18,625 nt of DNA from an uncultured Treponema sp. GTDB taxonomy: Bacteria > Spirochaetota > Spirochaetia > Treponematales > Treponemataceae. Where the stretch lies: positions 1-18,625 of the forward strand of contig CALBGU010000088.1 in NCBI GenBank assembly GCA_937893155.1, given 5' to 3'. Positions within the stretch are counted from its first letter, which is position 1. Every line of letters starts with the position of its first letter. Shown one piece after another: positions 7,101 to 14,040 of the stretch. Below the pieces are notes generated by a model. It had not been told where the DNA came from and made no database searches. It saw nothing but the letters and a program-made list of their open reading frames with translations. Made by a program: the position numbers and the translations under genes.

Positions 7101-7982
7101 GAGCACGGGAGCCTTGCAAAAGCGCGCGTGTCGTTTACTGCAAAAACGGCAAAAGCAAAGCCGCGCGTGGTTATTCCTGTGTTTCCGGGCACGAACTGCG
7201 AGTTCGATATGGCGCGTGCGTTCAATCTTGCAGGCGCAGGAACGCAGATTGTGGTTTTGCGAAACCGCACGAGCGACGACCTTGCGTCTTCTCTCAATGA
7301 GCTAAAATCCGCGCTTGACGGCACGCAGATTCTTGCGCTTGCGGGCGGATTCAGCGCGGGCGACGAACCAGACGGCTCAGGCAAGTTCATTGCGAATGTG
7401 CTGCGCGAAAGCCGCATTGCAGACGCGGTGATGTCGCTTCTCAAACAGCGCGACGGCTTGATTCTCGGCATTTGTAACGGTTTTCAGGCGCTTATCAAAA
7501 CGGGGCTTGTGCCGTATGGCGAAATCCGCGATGTAACCGAGGATATGCCGACGCTGACGTTCAACACCATCGGCAGACACATCAGCCGCGTGGCGAGAAC
7601 CCGTGTGGTAAGTGCGGCAAGCCCGTGGGCGCAGGATAAGACGGTTATCGAGCCGAAAAGCCACTTGATTCCAATCAGCCACGGCGAAGGGCGCATTATC
7701 ATCACGGAAAGTCTTGCGAAAGACCTTTTTGCGCGCGGTCAGGTGTTCAGCCAGTACGTTGACGAAAACGCTGTGCCGACGATGAGCGAGCCAGACAATC
7801 CGAACGGCAGTTTGTTTGCAATCGAAGGCTTGACGAGTCCAGACGGGCGCGTGCTCGGCAAAATGGGGCACAACGAACGCTGTATTGGCGCTTCGGGCGA
7901 GCTTTTGAAGAACATCACGACGGGCAGCGACGACAGCATTGTGCAGAATATTTTCCGCGCGGGCGTGTCGTATTTTAGCTGA
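4155..7982 (+). CDS. purL: Phosphoribosylformylglycinamidine synthase (PurL)
   Basis: This cytoplasmic enzyme carries out step four of purine synthesis: FGAR + glutamine + ATP gives FGAM. The 1275-residue chain is the large single-polypeptide form. Residues 1-150 are the PurS-like region (RIYIERKAGF at the start). The linker motif TYWSDHCRHTTF lies near 226. The first synthetase domain carries FKNETHNHPTEIEPFGG (about 333) and the second follows, with ASIGGKDSMSG near 800. A PurQ-type glutaminase begins near 1001 (VIPVFPGTNCEFD), with nucleophile Cys1107 in GICNGFQ, and His1239 and Glu1241 in GHNER. All expected catalytic residues are present and the length is normal, so it should be functional. 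The start is fixed by the conserved N-terminus and the upstream stop. It is monocistronic, ending in a strong terminator at 8021-8059. Confidence 0.97.
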   Translation: MFRIYIERKAGFQNEARRIYSEVKDFLGISGVTGVRYLNRYDIENTTDEVANIAAKRIFSEAQSDTVFFGKAEIAAGDTVIISEYLPGQYDQRADSAEQCLTLLRESLKASTRVGEKPPRVRCAKVVVLSGNIAAEDVKRIENYLVNPVDSRLTNDSIPETLEMKSAEPADIPVVAGFVSMGEDELAAYRAKMGLAMDEADVKWMQDYFKSISRDPTETEIRVLDTYWSDHCRHTTFSTELTNIAIEDGDFKGVFEKSLENYHAMRTELYAQRTDKKVTLMDMATIGAKYLRKHGKLEDLEVSEENNACSIFIDVKYTDAEKAGETERWLLQFKNETHNHPTEIEPFGGAATCIGGAIRDPLSGRAWVYQAMRITGAADPTVPLSATLHGKLPQVKLTREAAQGFSSYGNQIGLTTGQVAEIYHPGYVAKRMELGAVIAASPYKNVLRETPEAGDIVVLVGGGTGRDGIGGATGSSKVHTEQSVTTAAAEVQKGNAVEERKIQRLFRKSEVSGIIRRSNDFGAGGVSVAVGELASGLDINLDAVPKKYEGLNGTELAISESQERMAVVVRAGDVEKFIKAANAENLNAVVVATVTDTNKLVMKWRGKTIVSLDRSFLDTAGAPHAAAATLPNPKRAECPIFKPLASVSNAQGTKEKWLANIADLACCSERGLGERFDGSIGASSVLMPYGGKYQCTPEAGMVAKIPVASPRETSTVSLMSYGYDPRLSEWSAWHGAQYAVMDSLVKILCMGGNPAAARLTFQEFFGRAVDEKSWGKPAAALLGALDAQKASGCASIGGKDSMSGTFEHLNVPNTLVSFAVATDDVKNITSGAFKKAGSSVYVVDVPRDEQFALDWTAFLQIAASVYELNKAGKIRAMYPVVAGGIAEAVSKMAMGNRIGAALSIDEAELFGSRFASFIVETDENLAFGRLIGKTISAKEITVGTTSIALSDIESAWEKTLAKVFPPVSSAEKGAELPSWAKAEHGSLAKARVSFTAKTAKAKPRVVIPVFPGTNCEFDMARAFNLAGAGTQIVVLRNRTSDDLASSLNELKSALDGTQILALAGGFSAGDEPDGSGKFIANVLRESRIADAVMSLLKQRDGLILGICNGFQALIKTGLVPYGEIRDVTEDMPTLTFNTIGRHISRVARTRVVSAASPWAQDKTVIEPKSHLIPISHGEGRIIITESLAKDLFARGQVFSQYVDENAVPTMSEPDNPNGSLFAIEGLTSPDGRVLGKMGHNERCIGASGELLKNITTGSDDSIVQNIFRAGVSYFS

Positions 7983-8020
7983 TAGGCATTGTTATAGATT
8001 GCTTTTGCAACGGTAATTGC

Positions 8021-8059
8021 AAAAAGTGCGTCTGTGTTTTTCGGCGGACGCACTTTTTT
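8021..8059. terminator. Bidirectional terminator, copy 1 of repeated block
   Basis: GTGCGTCTG pairs with CGGACGCAC (stem arms around 8025-8033 and 8045-8053). It is flanked by A5 on the left and T6 on the right, so it ends purL rightward and the regulator gene leftward. It and the 25 bases downstream recur at 11656-11715. Confidence 0.85.
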
Positions 8060-8084
8060 GTCTTTTTGCGAAAAATGCAGAAAA
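8025..8084. repeat. Direct repeat copy 1 (terminator plus 30-bp tail)
   Basis: This block closely matches 11656-11715. Bases 8055-8084 are identical to 11686-11715 over 30 positions. That includes sequence past the terminator T-run (GTCTTTTTGCG and AAAAATGCAG), so shared terminator function alone does not explain it. The two copies bracket the regulator-gtr module. Confidence 0.8.
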
Positions 8085-8104
8085 AGATATTCTCCGCTGT
8101 TTTG

Positions 8105-8428
8105 CTATTCTTGGGAGTGTTTTGCAAGCGAATTGATGATATGGACGATGGAGTAATAATCGAGCCGCTTTAAGTGCTTGAGGTCGTCAAGAAGTGCGTC
8201 GGAAGTAAATTCGTTTTCTTTTTTGAATTCTTGTCCGTCAACTAAAAATTCCACGGAAGTCCCCAAAAATCGCGCAATTTTTACGCCGTTTTCCACGTTT
8301 GGCAAGGATTTTTGCCCTGAAAGATAATTATCGAGTGTGTGTTTGCTGATTCCTGTTCCCGCGGCTAATTCCTTTATTTCTATATTTTTAAAATCAAGCA
8401 ATTCCCGTAAATTTTCTGCAAAACTCAT
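8105..8428 (-). CDS. Cro/CI-type helix-turn-helix transcriptional regulator
   Basis: This 107-residue protein has an N-terminal XRE-family HTH (residues 4-62). The recognition unit is ELAAGTGISKHTLDNYLSGQKSLP, followed by ARFLGTSVEFLVDG, the usual helix-4/5 end. The C-terminal 40 residues are helical, perhaps for dimerisation. The start at 8428 (MSFAENLREL) is preferred to a Met at 8467, since the HTH begins at once and the upstream codons overlap the control region. TACAAT (8435-8440) lies exactly six bases before this ATG, suggesting a leaderless transcript. It diverges from the gtr-like operon across three repeated CTTAATAAAG sites, so it probably represses both itself and that operon (inference). 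Such regulators are common in phages and mobile cassettes. It shares the 8021-8059 terminator with purL. Confidence 0.88.
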   Translation of the reverse strand: MSFAENLRELLDFKNIEIKELAAGTGISKHTLDNYLSGQKSLPNVENGVKIARFLGTSVEFLVDGQEFKKENEFTSDALLDDLKHLKRLDYYSIVHIINSLAKHSQE

Positions 8429-8434
8429 AGTAAA

Positions 8435-8440
8435 ATTGTA
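8435..8440 (-). promoter_or_regulatory. Regulator -10 box (leaderless-type)
   Basis: TACAAT on the minus strand is followed by TTTACT and the ATG at 8428, again six bases. The -35 is poor: the nearest TTGTCA is 21 bases upstream. This is consistent with a weak or regulated promoter. Confidence 0.4.
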
Positions 8441-8518
8441 CTTAATAAAGCGTTTTTTACTTGACAATACGCTTAATAAAGATATATTCTATCTATGCAA
8501 ACGCTTTATTAAGCGTTT
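8441..8518. promoter_or_regulatory. Three phased operator-like sites with CTTAATAAAG core
   Basis: The core occurs at 8441-8450 (O1), 8472-8481 (O2) and inverted at 8504-8513 (O3). O3 is a full palindrome, AAACGCTT-TATT-AAGCGTTT (8499-8518). O1 keeps the right half (core plus CGTTT) and O2 the left half (ACG plus core). Core-to-core spacings are 31 and 32 bp, about three helical turns, so all three face the same side of the DNA. O1 abuts the regulator's -10, O2 lies in the rightward promoter spacer, and O3 lies just after the rightward start site. Confidence 0.7.
8461..8488 (+). promoter_or_regulatory. gtr operon promoter TTGACA-16-TATATT
   Basis: Consensus TTGACA (8461-8466), 16 bases and TATATT (8483-8488) predict a start at about 8495. 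An ATG falls exactly there and reads MQTLY before TAA (8495-8512). Operator core O2 fills most of the spacer, so bound regulator should block polymerase. Confidence 0.55.
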
Positions 8519-8552
8519 CTCAATATCATTACAACCTAAATAAATACAGAAT

Positions 8553-8960
8553 ATGCTGCTTATTGATGAAAAATTGCTTCGATTTTTTGCCGTTGGAGTG
8601 GCGAATACGCTGGTCGGCGCAGGGCTGATGTTTGTGCTGTACAACTATTTTGGTGCGTCATATTGGATTTCGTCTTTGTGCAGTTATGCGGTGGGAGGCG
8701 TTTTGAGTTTCTTCCTGAACAAGTTTTTTACATTCCGAAATGGCGAAAAAAGCGGACGGCAGGTTTTGCTTTTTGCTCTGAATCTTGCAGTCTGCTATGT
8801 TGTTGCGTATTTTTGCGCAAAACGCGCTGTATATGCGCTGCTGTTTTTTGCGTCGGAAAAACAGAGAGGCAATGCCGCGCTGTTTGCGGGAATGTGCCTT
8901 TACACCGCATTGAATTATGGAGGTCAGCGGCTGATTGTGTTTCGGGAGGCGAAAAAGTGA
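8553..8960 (+). CDS. GtrA-like membrane protein
   Basis: This 135-residue integral membrane protein has four predicted helices (about 10-28, 33-52, 66-85, 100-120). It also has GtrA-family hallmarks: RFFAVGVANTLVGAGLMFVLYN at the start, YAVGGVLSFFLNKFFTF in the middle and ALNYGGQRLIVF at the end. Family members are thought to help move undecaprenyl-phosphate-linked sugars across the inner membrane. ATG 8553 is the first possible start after an in-frame TAA. No ribosome-binding site is visible (TAAATACAGAAT precedes it), which is unusual; TTG 8574 is an alternative. Its TGA overlaps the GTG of the next gene, so the two are translationally coupled. It is first in a gtrA-gtrB-gtrC-like order downstream of the operator region. 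Confidence 0.85.
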   Translation: MLLIDEKLLRFFAVGVANTLVGAGLMFVLYNYFGASYWISSLCSYAVGGVLSFFLNKFFTFRNGEKSGRQVLLFALNLAVCYVVAYFCAKRAVYALLFFASEKQRGNAALFAGMCLYTALNYGGQRLIVFREAKK

Positions 8961-9901
8961 GCGAAATAAGCAAGAACAAAAAAATTTCAATCGTCGTGCC
9001 GTGTTTTAATGAGGAGGAAGCAGTCCCGCTTTTTTATGAAGAAACGCTCAAAGTTTTAAAGTCGATGAGTCTTTCCGCGTATGAATTTGTGTTCGTCGAT
9101 GACGGCTCGGCGGACAAAACGGCAGATATTTTGCGCAGTCTGTGCGAAAAGGACGACAGTGTGCATTTTGTGAGTTTTTCGCGCAACTTCGGCAAGGAAG
9201 CGGCTCTTTTTGCAGGACTTTGCAAGGCGAAAGGCGATTTTATTGCGGTGATGGATGCCGATTTGCAAGACCCGCCTTCACTTTTGCCGAAAATGCTGCT
9301 TGCGATTGAGACCGAAGGCTTTGACTGTGCGGCAACGCGGCGGGTAACGCGCAAAAACGAGCCTCCTGTGCGTTCGTTTTTTGCTAGATTGTTCTACAAA
9401 ATTATGGGGAATTTAAGCGATATTCCTGTGATGGACGGCGCGCGTGATTTTAGATTGATGACGAGAAAATACAAAAACGCTGTGCTTTCGCTTGTGGAGC
9501 GCAATCGATTTACAAAAGGAATTTTTCCGTGGGTCGGCTTTAAAACAAAATGGTTTTCATACGAAAATATTGAGCGCGCGGCGGGCAAGACGAAATGGTC
9601 GTTCTGGAAGTTGTTTTTGTATTCGATTGACGGCATTATTGGTTTTTCTACGAAGCCTTTGGCTTTTTCGGCGGTGGCGGGCGTGCTTGCAATTTTTGTT
9701 TCCATCGTGCTTGTTGCGCTGATTGCAATCCGCCGCCTTGTGTTTGGCGACCCCGTGCAAGGCTGGGCGAGTACGGTCTGCATTATTGTGTTTTTGAGCG
9801 GCGTTCAACTGTCTTCGGCGGGAATTATCGGGCTGTATATTTCTAAAATCTACACGGAAGTCAAGCAACGTCCCATTTATATCGTGAAAGAGGAGAAATA
9901 A
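8957..9901 (+). CDS. GtrB-like family 2 glycosyltransferase
   Basis: This 314-residue enzyme of the GtrB/DPM1 branch of GT2 is predicted to transfer a sugar from its nucleotide donor to undecaprenyl phosphate on the cytoplasmic side of the membrane. Seen: SIVVPCFNEEEAVP near residue 10, VFVDDGSADKT near 47, NFGKEAALFAGL near 78, and the metal-binding DADLQDPP with Asp100 and Asp102. Two C-terminal transmembrane helices (about 230-255 and 265-290) anchor it. The start is GTG 8957, overlapping the upstream stop (GTGA), with GGGAGG eight bases before it; the open frame further upstream is a shadow of the GtrA gene. Length and motifs are normal. The next gene starts three bases after its TAA. Confidence 0.92.
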   Translation: MSEISKNKKISIVVPCFNEEEAVPLFYEETLKVLKSMSLSAYEFVFVDDGSADKTADILRSLCEKDDSVHFVSFSRNFGKEAALFAGLCKAKGDFIAVMDADLQDPPSLLPKMLLAIETEGFDCAATRRVTRKNEPPVRSFFARLFYKIMGNLSDIPVMDGARDFRLMTRKYKNAVLSLVERNRFTKGIFPWVGFKTKWFSYENIERAAGKTKWSFWKLFLYSIDGIIGFSTKPLAFSAVAGVLAIFVSIVLVALIAIRRLVFGDPVQGWASTVCIIVFLSGVQLSSAGIIGLYISKIYTEVKQRPIYIVKEEK

Positions 9902-9904
9902 AAG

Positions 9905-11389
9905 ATGGATACTCGTAACATTCAAAAGAAAGATTTTCTTTCAGCAGTATTAGGTTTTGCGCTTGTGTACGCATTTTTGGTGTATCTGAACGCAATTTTT
10001 CCAACTCAAAGCGATGACCTCGGAAAAAAAATTGAGGGCATCCAGCGCGCAATAAGGTCATATATGACTTGGAACGGCAGAATCGGCGAATTGATGCTTG
10101 TAACATTCGGCTCATATTTTGCTACTCTTCCTCTTTATTCGGTTGTAAATGCCTTTGTCGGCGCGGCTGTGATAACACTGCTTTTTGTTAATATTTTCGC
10201 TCGCTTGCCAAAAAACGATATGAAAGATATGGCTTGTTTTTCTGTCTTGTTCGCATTTATTATGTTTGACCCGATTTTTGCGTTCGGTTCGGTATTTTAT
10301 TGGGCTGCGGGTAGCTTCAACTATTTGTGGGCATGGTTTTTCATTTTGCTCTGCATTACGCCTGTTCGCTTGTACTGGCATAATCAGAATTTTTTGAAGA
10401 GCGCAAGTTTCGCAATTCTTGTTCTGGGCATTCCCGTAGGTGTGGCTGCTGGCTGGTCAAGTGAATTTGGAATTGTGCTGATTTTGGCATGGGGTGCGTC
10501 AATTGTGTATGCAAAGACAAAAGGTATAAAACTTCCGCTCTGGTATTACACGACTTTTGCCGCATTTGTTATAGGATGGCTCATATTGTATGTCTGCCCG
10601 GGAGCAAGGCTTAGAGCAAGATACTTCAAAAACTATTGTTCGCTGATTGATTTACTGAAACTTGGACCTGTCAAATTGACAGAGAAAATTTTTAAGACAT
10701 ACGACATTTTCAACAAAAATCTCTATTATGAGCTGTTTTTTCTTGTGTCGCTTTTTCTTCTGCTTTCTGCAGTGCTTTACAAGCCCTCTTTAAAGAAGTT
10801 CGAGAAATCTATGCTTGCCATTTTTGTTATGCTGTATTGTATGCAATCTTTATCGAAATAGTGTTTTCTTGTGTCTGCAATTTTTGTCTGTATTCCAGCT
10901 TCTGTTGTCGCCAAGAAAGAAAATATGTTTTTATCCAAGCTGTTCGCCGCGATGTCCATCGTTCTCATATTGGAGCTGCTTTTTATTGGCGCAACGATTC
11001 AAGTGGGTGTTCCTCGCCGTTCTAATTTCCAATACACAATCTTAACAGCGTGCATGGTTTTGATAAATTTGGCATTCTGTTTTGAAACTCTCAAAAATAA
11101 TGCGGTATCAAAAAGAATTCTTGCTGTTTGCTGTATGTCGCTTTCAATATTGTTTGCGCTTTTCGTGGGAATTGCGTGTATGAAAATGCATAAAAAATGG
11201 GAAAAAATGGAATTGTCTATTCAAGAGCAGAAAGCAAAAGGCTCTAAGGACATTGTTGTTGACAGATTGACTTTTGTCTCAAGTTATTGGAATTACGGCG
11301 ATTGGGGAAATCCTGGAAACAACGCAAAAGTATGGCCGAATACACAGTATGCAGGATATTATGGAGCAGATACATTTATTGCTCAATAG
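9905..11389 (+). pseudogene. GtrC/DUF6056-like membrane protein interrupted by amber codon
   Basis: ATG 9905 follows GAGGAG by nine bases. The product is a polytopic membrane protein with an acidic pair in its first loop (PTQSDDLGKK). This resembles DUF6056/GtrC-like GT-C glycosyltransferases, which place lipid-linked sugar on an acceptor outside the membrane. The frame stops at TAG 10859-10861 (after CMQSLSK) but continues in the same frame through 11389, with further helices (CFLVSAIFVCI, MSIVLILELLFIG) and a periplasmic tail (FVSSYWNYGDWGNPGNN). Read through, it is 494 residues, a usual size for this class. GTG 10871 could restart the second part, but no ribosome site is seen. A strong terminator follows at 11414-11458. 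It is probably a nonsense-inactivated gene; the amber may instead be suppressed or a sequencing error. The family assignment is moderate. Confidence 0.6.
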
Positions 11390-11413
11390 TATCATAATTT
11401 AAAATTTTCCAGC

Positions 11414-11458
11414 AAAAAGCTACTGTTTGCTTTTTATAATTGCCAGTAGCTTTTTTTT
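11414..11458 (+). terminator. Strong intrinsic terminator of gtr module
   Basis: GCTACTG (11419-11425) pairs with CAGTAGC (11444-11450), extended by A5/T5 pairing and ending in T8. The loop is 18 bases. It is well placed 25 bases after the last gtr-module stop and also has A's on its left, so it may work in both directions. Confidence 0.85.
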
Positions 11459-11655
11459 GCAGGTTGTGAGAAGCGGCAGAATCTATGCAGAATTTTACGT
11501 ATCCAAACAGCGTACAAAATAGGGGCGATGTTGTCATCGTGCGATTATCTGAAAGCACATACAATCCGAAAACGGAATAGAAATTTATCGCTCAAATTGA
11601 TGCTACAAGAAGGAACTGGACAGTATCCTTCTTGCAGAAAATGATACGAATGTTC

Positions 11656-11715
11656 TTGCGTCTGCGTTTTTTTTCAGCGGACGCATTTTTGTCTTTTTGC
11701 GAAAAATGCAGAAAA
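11656..11715. repeat. Direct repeat copy 2 (terminator plus 30-bp tail)
   Basis: TGCGTCTGC (about 11658-11666) pairs with GCGGACGCA (about 11677-11685), followed by T5, then the 30-base segment (11686-11715) identical to 8055-8084. As a terminator it is redundant here, with no gene between it and the terminator at 11414-11458, which suggests it arose by duplication or recombination. Confidence 0.8.
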
Positions 11716-11748
11716 TCGGCATACTTTTTGTTCCCTGTTGTTTACTGG

Positions 11749-11777
11749 TTGTCACTCGGACACCTTTGTATTACACT
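11749..11777 (+). promoter_or_regulatory. Promoter TTGTCA-17-TACACT
   Basis: TTGTCA (11749-11754), 17 bases and TACACT (11772-11777) predict a start near 11784, about 29 bases before the lipoprotein ATG at 11813, which has its own ribosome site. Confidence 0.5.
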
Positions 11778-11812
11778 TGAAAAAAACAAAATGCGAACAC
11801 AAAGGAAGGTTT

Positions 11813-13018
11813 ATGAAACGGCTTTTTGCGATTTTAAGTGCGATTATGCTTTTGGGGTGCGAATCCAAAACAGTAAAAAAAGACAATTACTTACGAATGG
11901 CGTGGTGGGGCGGCTCGGAGCGCAACGGACAAACCGCAAAAGCGGCAATCCTCTTTGAAAATGCGAACTCAGGCGTAAAAATCGAAACCGAAGCCGAAAA
12001 ACGAGGCTCGTATGCCGAAAAAATCAATCTGCTTGCCGCCACGGGCACACTTCCCGACCTCGTGCAACTCTCTGCCGACTCGCTCGTGCATTGGGCAAAA
12101 GCGGGGCGGCTTGCCGATTTAACCCCGTTTGTACAAAATGGCGCGCTCTCGGTCTCGACAATGAGCCAAAATGCGCTTAATGCGGCGGGACTGAACGGCA
12201 AGATTTTCGGCATTTGCGTGGGCGAAAGCGTGCTTGGCGTGGCAGTGAATACGCAGATTCTTGCAAAAGCGGGCGTTGAAGTGCCTGAAAAATGGACGTG
12301 GCAGGATTTTGAGCGGATTGCCAAAACGGTCTTTACCCAAACGGGCGCAAAAACCAACCCGTTTTGGAACGACGCATCGGCAGTCTTTGAAACCTATGTG
12401 CGCGAAAACGGGGCGCGGCTTTTTGCGGCGGACGGCTCGGATTTAGGATTTTCGGGAACGGAAGAGGCGGAAGCATTTTTTTCGCTCGTGCTGCATCTTT
12501 CAAAATCGCTTGCAGTGCTTTCGGAGGACGAATCGGACGGTGCATTTGCGGCAGGAAAAGCGTGGAATGAGTTTGTGTGGCTAGACGAGTTTTTGGAAGC
12601 AGAGACTGGCGGTTACGCGCGCTTTTTGCCGTTGCCCAAAAAAACGAGCGCGGCAGAAGACGGCTCCGTGCTTTTCCCGTCGATTTTCTTTGCCGTTCCG
12701 CTTTCTGCTGAAAATCCCGCGCTGGCAATTCGGGCATTGCACTTTTTTATGAACGACGAATCTGCGCAGGAATTATTTTTTGCACATCGCGGCGTTCCGA
12801 GTATGCAAAAAGCGCGGGAGAACTCAAAAATACAATCCGAAAATGCGATTGCGGCGGCTTTTTTTGATTGTCCCGTTTTGGAAAGCGAAAACCAAACAGA
12901 GCGCGAAGTGCGGACATTGTTCAACGAAACGGTGCAAAACGTGCTTTCTGCCTCGCTGTCGGCGGTGGAAGGTGCGCGAGAATTCACGAGCAAAGCGCAC
13001 ATTGTGCTCGGAAAATAA
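11813..13018 (+). CDS. Extracellular solute-binding lipoprotein (ABC type, family 1)
   Basis: This 401-residue protein starts at ATG 11813, with GGAAGG (11804-11809) just upstream; the longer frame to 11738 lacks a signal at its start. It has a lipoprotein signal MKRLFAILSAIMLLGC with Cys16 as the lipidation site. The mature protein shows the family-1 binding-protein pattern: RMAWWGGSERN near the start, FENANSGVKIE, GTLPDLVQLSADSLVHWAKAGRLADLTPF, LNGKIFGICVGESVLGVAVNT, and a late VPSMQKARE. These periplasmic lipoproteins capture sugars or similar solutes for ABC importers. No permease or ATPase gene is nearby, so it is an orphan or works with a distant transporter. The substrate cannot be inferred. 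The gene at 13040 follows after 21 bases and is probably co-transcribed. Confidence 0.9.
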   Translation: MKRLFAILSAIMLLGCESKTVKKDNYLRMAWWGGSERNGQTAKAAILFENANSGVKIETEAEKRGSYAEKINLLAATGTLPDLVQLSADSLVHWAKAGRLADLTPFVQNGALSVSTMSQNALNAAGLNGKIFGICVGESVLGVAVNTQILAKAGVEVPEKWTWQDFERIAKTVFTQTGAKTNPFWNDASAVFETYVRENGARLFAADGSDLGFSGTEEAEAFFSLVLHLSKSLAVLSEDESDGAFAAGKAWNEFVWLDEFLEAETGGYARFLPLPKKTSAAEDGSVLFPSIFFAVPLSAENPALAIRALHFFMNDESAQELFFAHRGVPSMQKARENSKIQSENAIAAAFFDCPVLESENQTEREVRTLFNETVQNVLSASLSAVEGAREFTSKAHIVLGK

Positions 13019-13039
13019 AAGCACATTCGAGGGGAAAAA

Positions 13040-13978
13040 ATGAAAATCTGGGCAGATTTTTTGAATTATGTCCGCTCAATGCAGGCGGGATTTTTTGCGG
13101 CGGTGTGCATTGTGGCAATGCTTTTGGTCGTGCTTTTTGCGGTGCTGAAACTCAAGCGCATTTCTGCGACAGCGGCAATCGTGTGCTCCAGTGTGCTGTG
13201 CGCATTGCTTGCTTTCCCGCTTGCGACGTCAGTCAATGCCTTTGTGGACGCAAAAATCGAAGCGACGGATTCGATGAGCCGCAGGACGCTTCTTGCTGAG
13301 CAAAAGCGAAAAAATGCCGAAATCGAATCGCTCAAAACCGAAATCGAACTGCTCAAAAGCGCGCAGCTTTCGATGCAAAGTATGAGCCGCATTTGCGAAG
13401 TTGCGCTTTTGGAAACCGCGCTCAAGCAAATTGACGTGCAAAAAGAGCTGTTGAACTCGCGGCGCGGCGCTGGGATTCTTGCCGACACGATTTTGGAAGA
13501 ATCGCTGGTGATACAGACGCACGACGTGAACGCGAAGTTCGGCGTGGATATGCAAAAAGTGATGGTCAAAAAAGACGGCGATGCGCTCATTATTTCGGGG
13601 ATAAAATCAACATATATCGGCAGCGACCGAAACATCACGAACCACGTTTTGAGCGAAATCCGAAAAATTGAATCAAAAGGCAGCGTTGTTACGACCACGA
13701 TTTTTAATTCGCCGTCTGATAAAGAATTGGCGCGGCAAAAGGAAATTGCGGCGGAAAAAAACTTTCAGGAACGCCTTTCACGCGGGCTTGAAATGCAATT
13801 TATGGACGACGCGGTAGAAAAATTGGCGGAGAATTTTATCACGGCAATTCTTGCGCCGCTCAATGTGCGCCTTGAGTTTTCCCGCACAGAAAACGGCGAG
13901 GGCGTGCCCGTTTTGGAGTTTCTGAAAACCGAAATTGCACAAAAAAACGCCGCGCTTTCTTCTCTCGTCTCAGAATAA
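13040..13978 (+). CDS. Membrane protein with coiled coil, possibly DUF4230-like
   Basis: This 312-residue protein starts at ATG 13040 with GAGGGG (13030-13035) at good spacing. It has two transmembrane helices (about 14-38 and 43-66), then a coiled coil (about 83-118: AEQKRKNAEIESLKTEIELLK). A soluble part contains FGVDMQKVMVKKDGDALIISG near 172 and a helical Glu/Lys-rich tail. The last pattern faintly resembles DUF4230 proteins (short beta hairpin then a long helix), but this is weak and no function is claimed. It sits 21 bases after the solute-binding lipoprotein and likely shares its mRNA. It converges with the minus-strand cluster. No classical plus-strand terminator was seen, only a TCGCCG/CGGCGA stem (13979-14010) without a T-run. 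Confidence 0.8.
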   Translation: MKIWADFLNYVRSMQAGFFAAVCIVAMLLVVLFAVLKLKRISATAAIVCSSVLCALLAFPLATSVNAFVDAKIEATDSMSRRTLLAEQKRKNAEIESLKTEIELLKSAQLSMQSMSRICEVALLETALKQIDVQKELLNSRRGAGILADTILEESLVIQTHDVNAKFGVDMQKVMVKKDGDALIISGIKSTYIGSDRNITNHVLSEIRKIESKGSVVTTTIFNSPSDKELARQKEIAAEKNFQERLSRGLEMQFMDDAVEKLAENFITAILAPLNVRLEFSRTENGEGVPVLEFLKTEIAQKNAALSSLVSE

Positions 13979-14013
13979 TCGCCGGCAATGTGTCCGCGGG
14001 CGTTCGGCGAGGT

Positions 14014-14040
14014 AAAAAAAATGCCGCAGAAAGCACGGCA
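14014..14040 (-). terminator. Terminator of minus-strand cluster
   Basis: Read leftward, TGCCG (14040-14036) pairs with CGGCA (14026-14022) and is followed by T8 (14021-14014). It ends transcription of the 14340 gene and probably of carB-dapF. Confidence 0.65.

Larger units (their letters stand above)
11390..11812. other. Intergenic region between gtr module and lipoprotein gene
   Basis: No convincing gene is present. Contents in order: terminator 11414-11458; a 31-codon frame 11485-11580 (MQNFTYPNSV) without a ribosome site; a perfect 9-bp hairpin CAAGAAGGA (11606-11614) with TCCTTCTTG (11626-11634) lacking a T-run; the second copy of the terminator-repeat block 11656-11715; and the promoter at 11749-11777. 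Confidence 0.6.

Noticed and set aside
6294..7106. Long minus-strand ORFs (270 and 265 codons, 6294-7471) within purL
   Set aside because: They overlap a fully supported purL and show low-complexity shadow composition (Arg/His/Ala- or Ser/Ala-rich).
11485..11580. 31-codon ORF MQNFTYPNSV...
   Set aside because: There is no ribosome site or promoter and no recognisable homology; noted only as possible debris.
11606..11634. Perfect 9-bp hairpin as a terminator
   Set aside because: There is no T-run on either side and it lies between two better terminators; its role, if any, is unclear.
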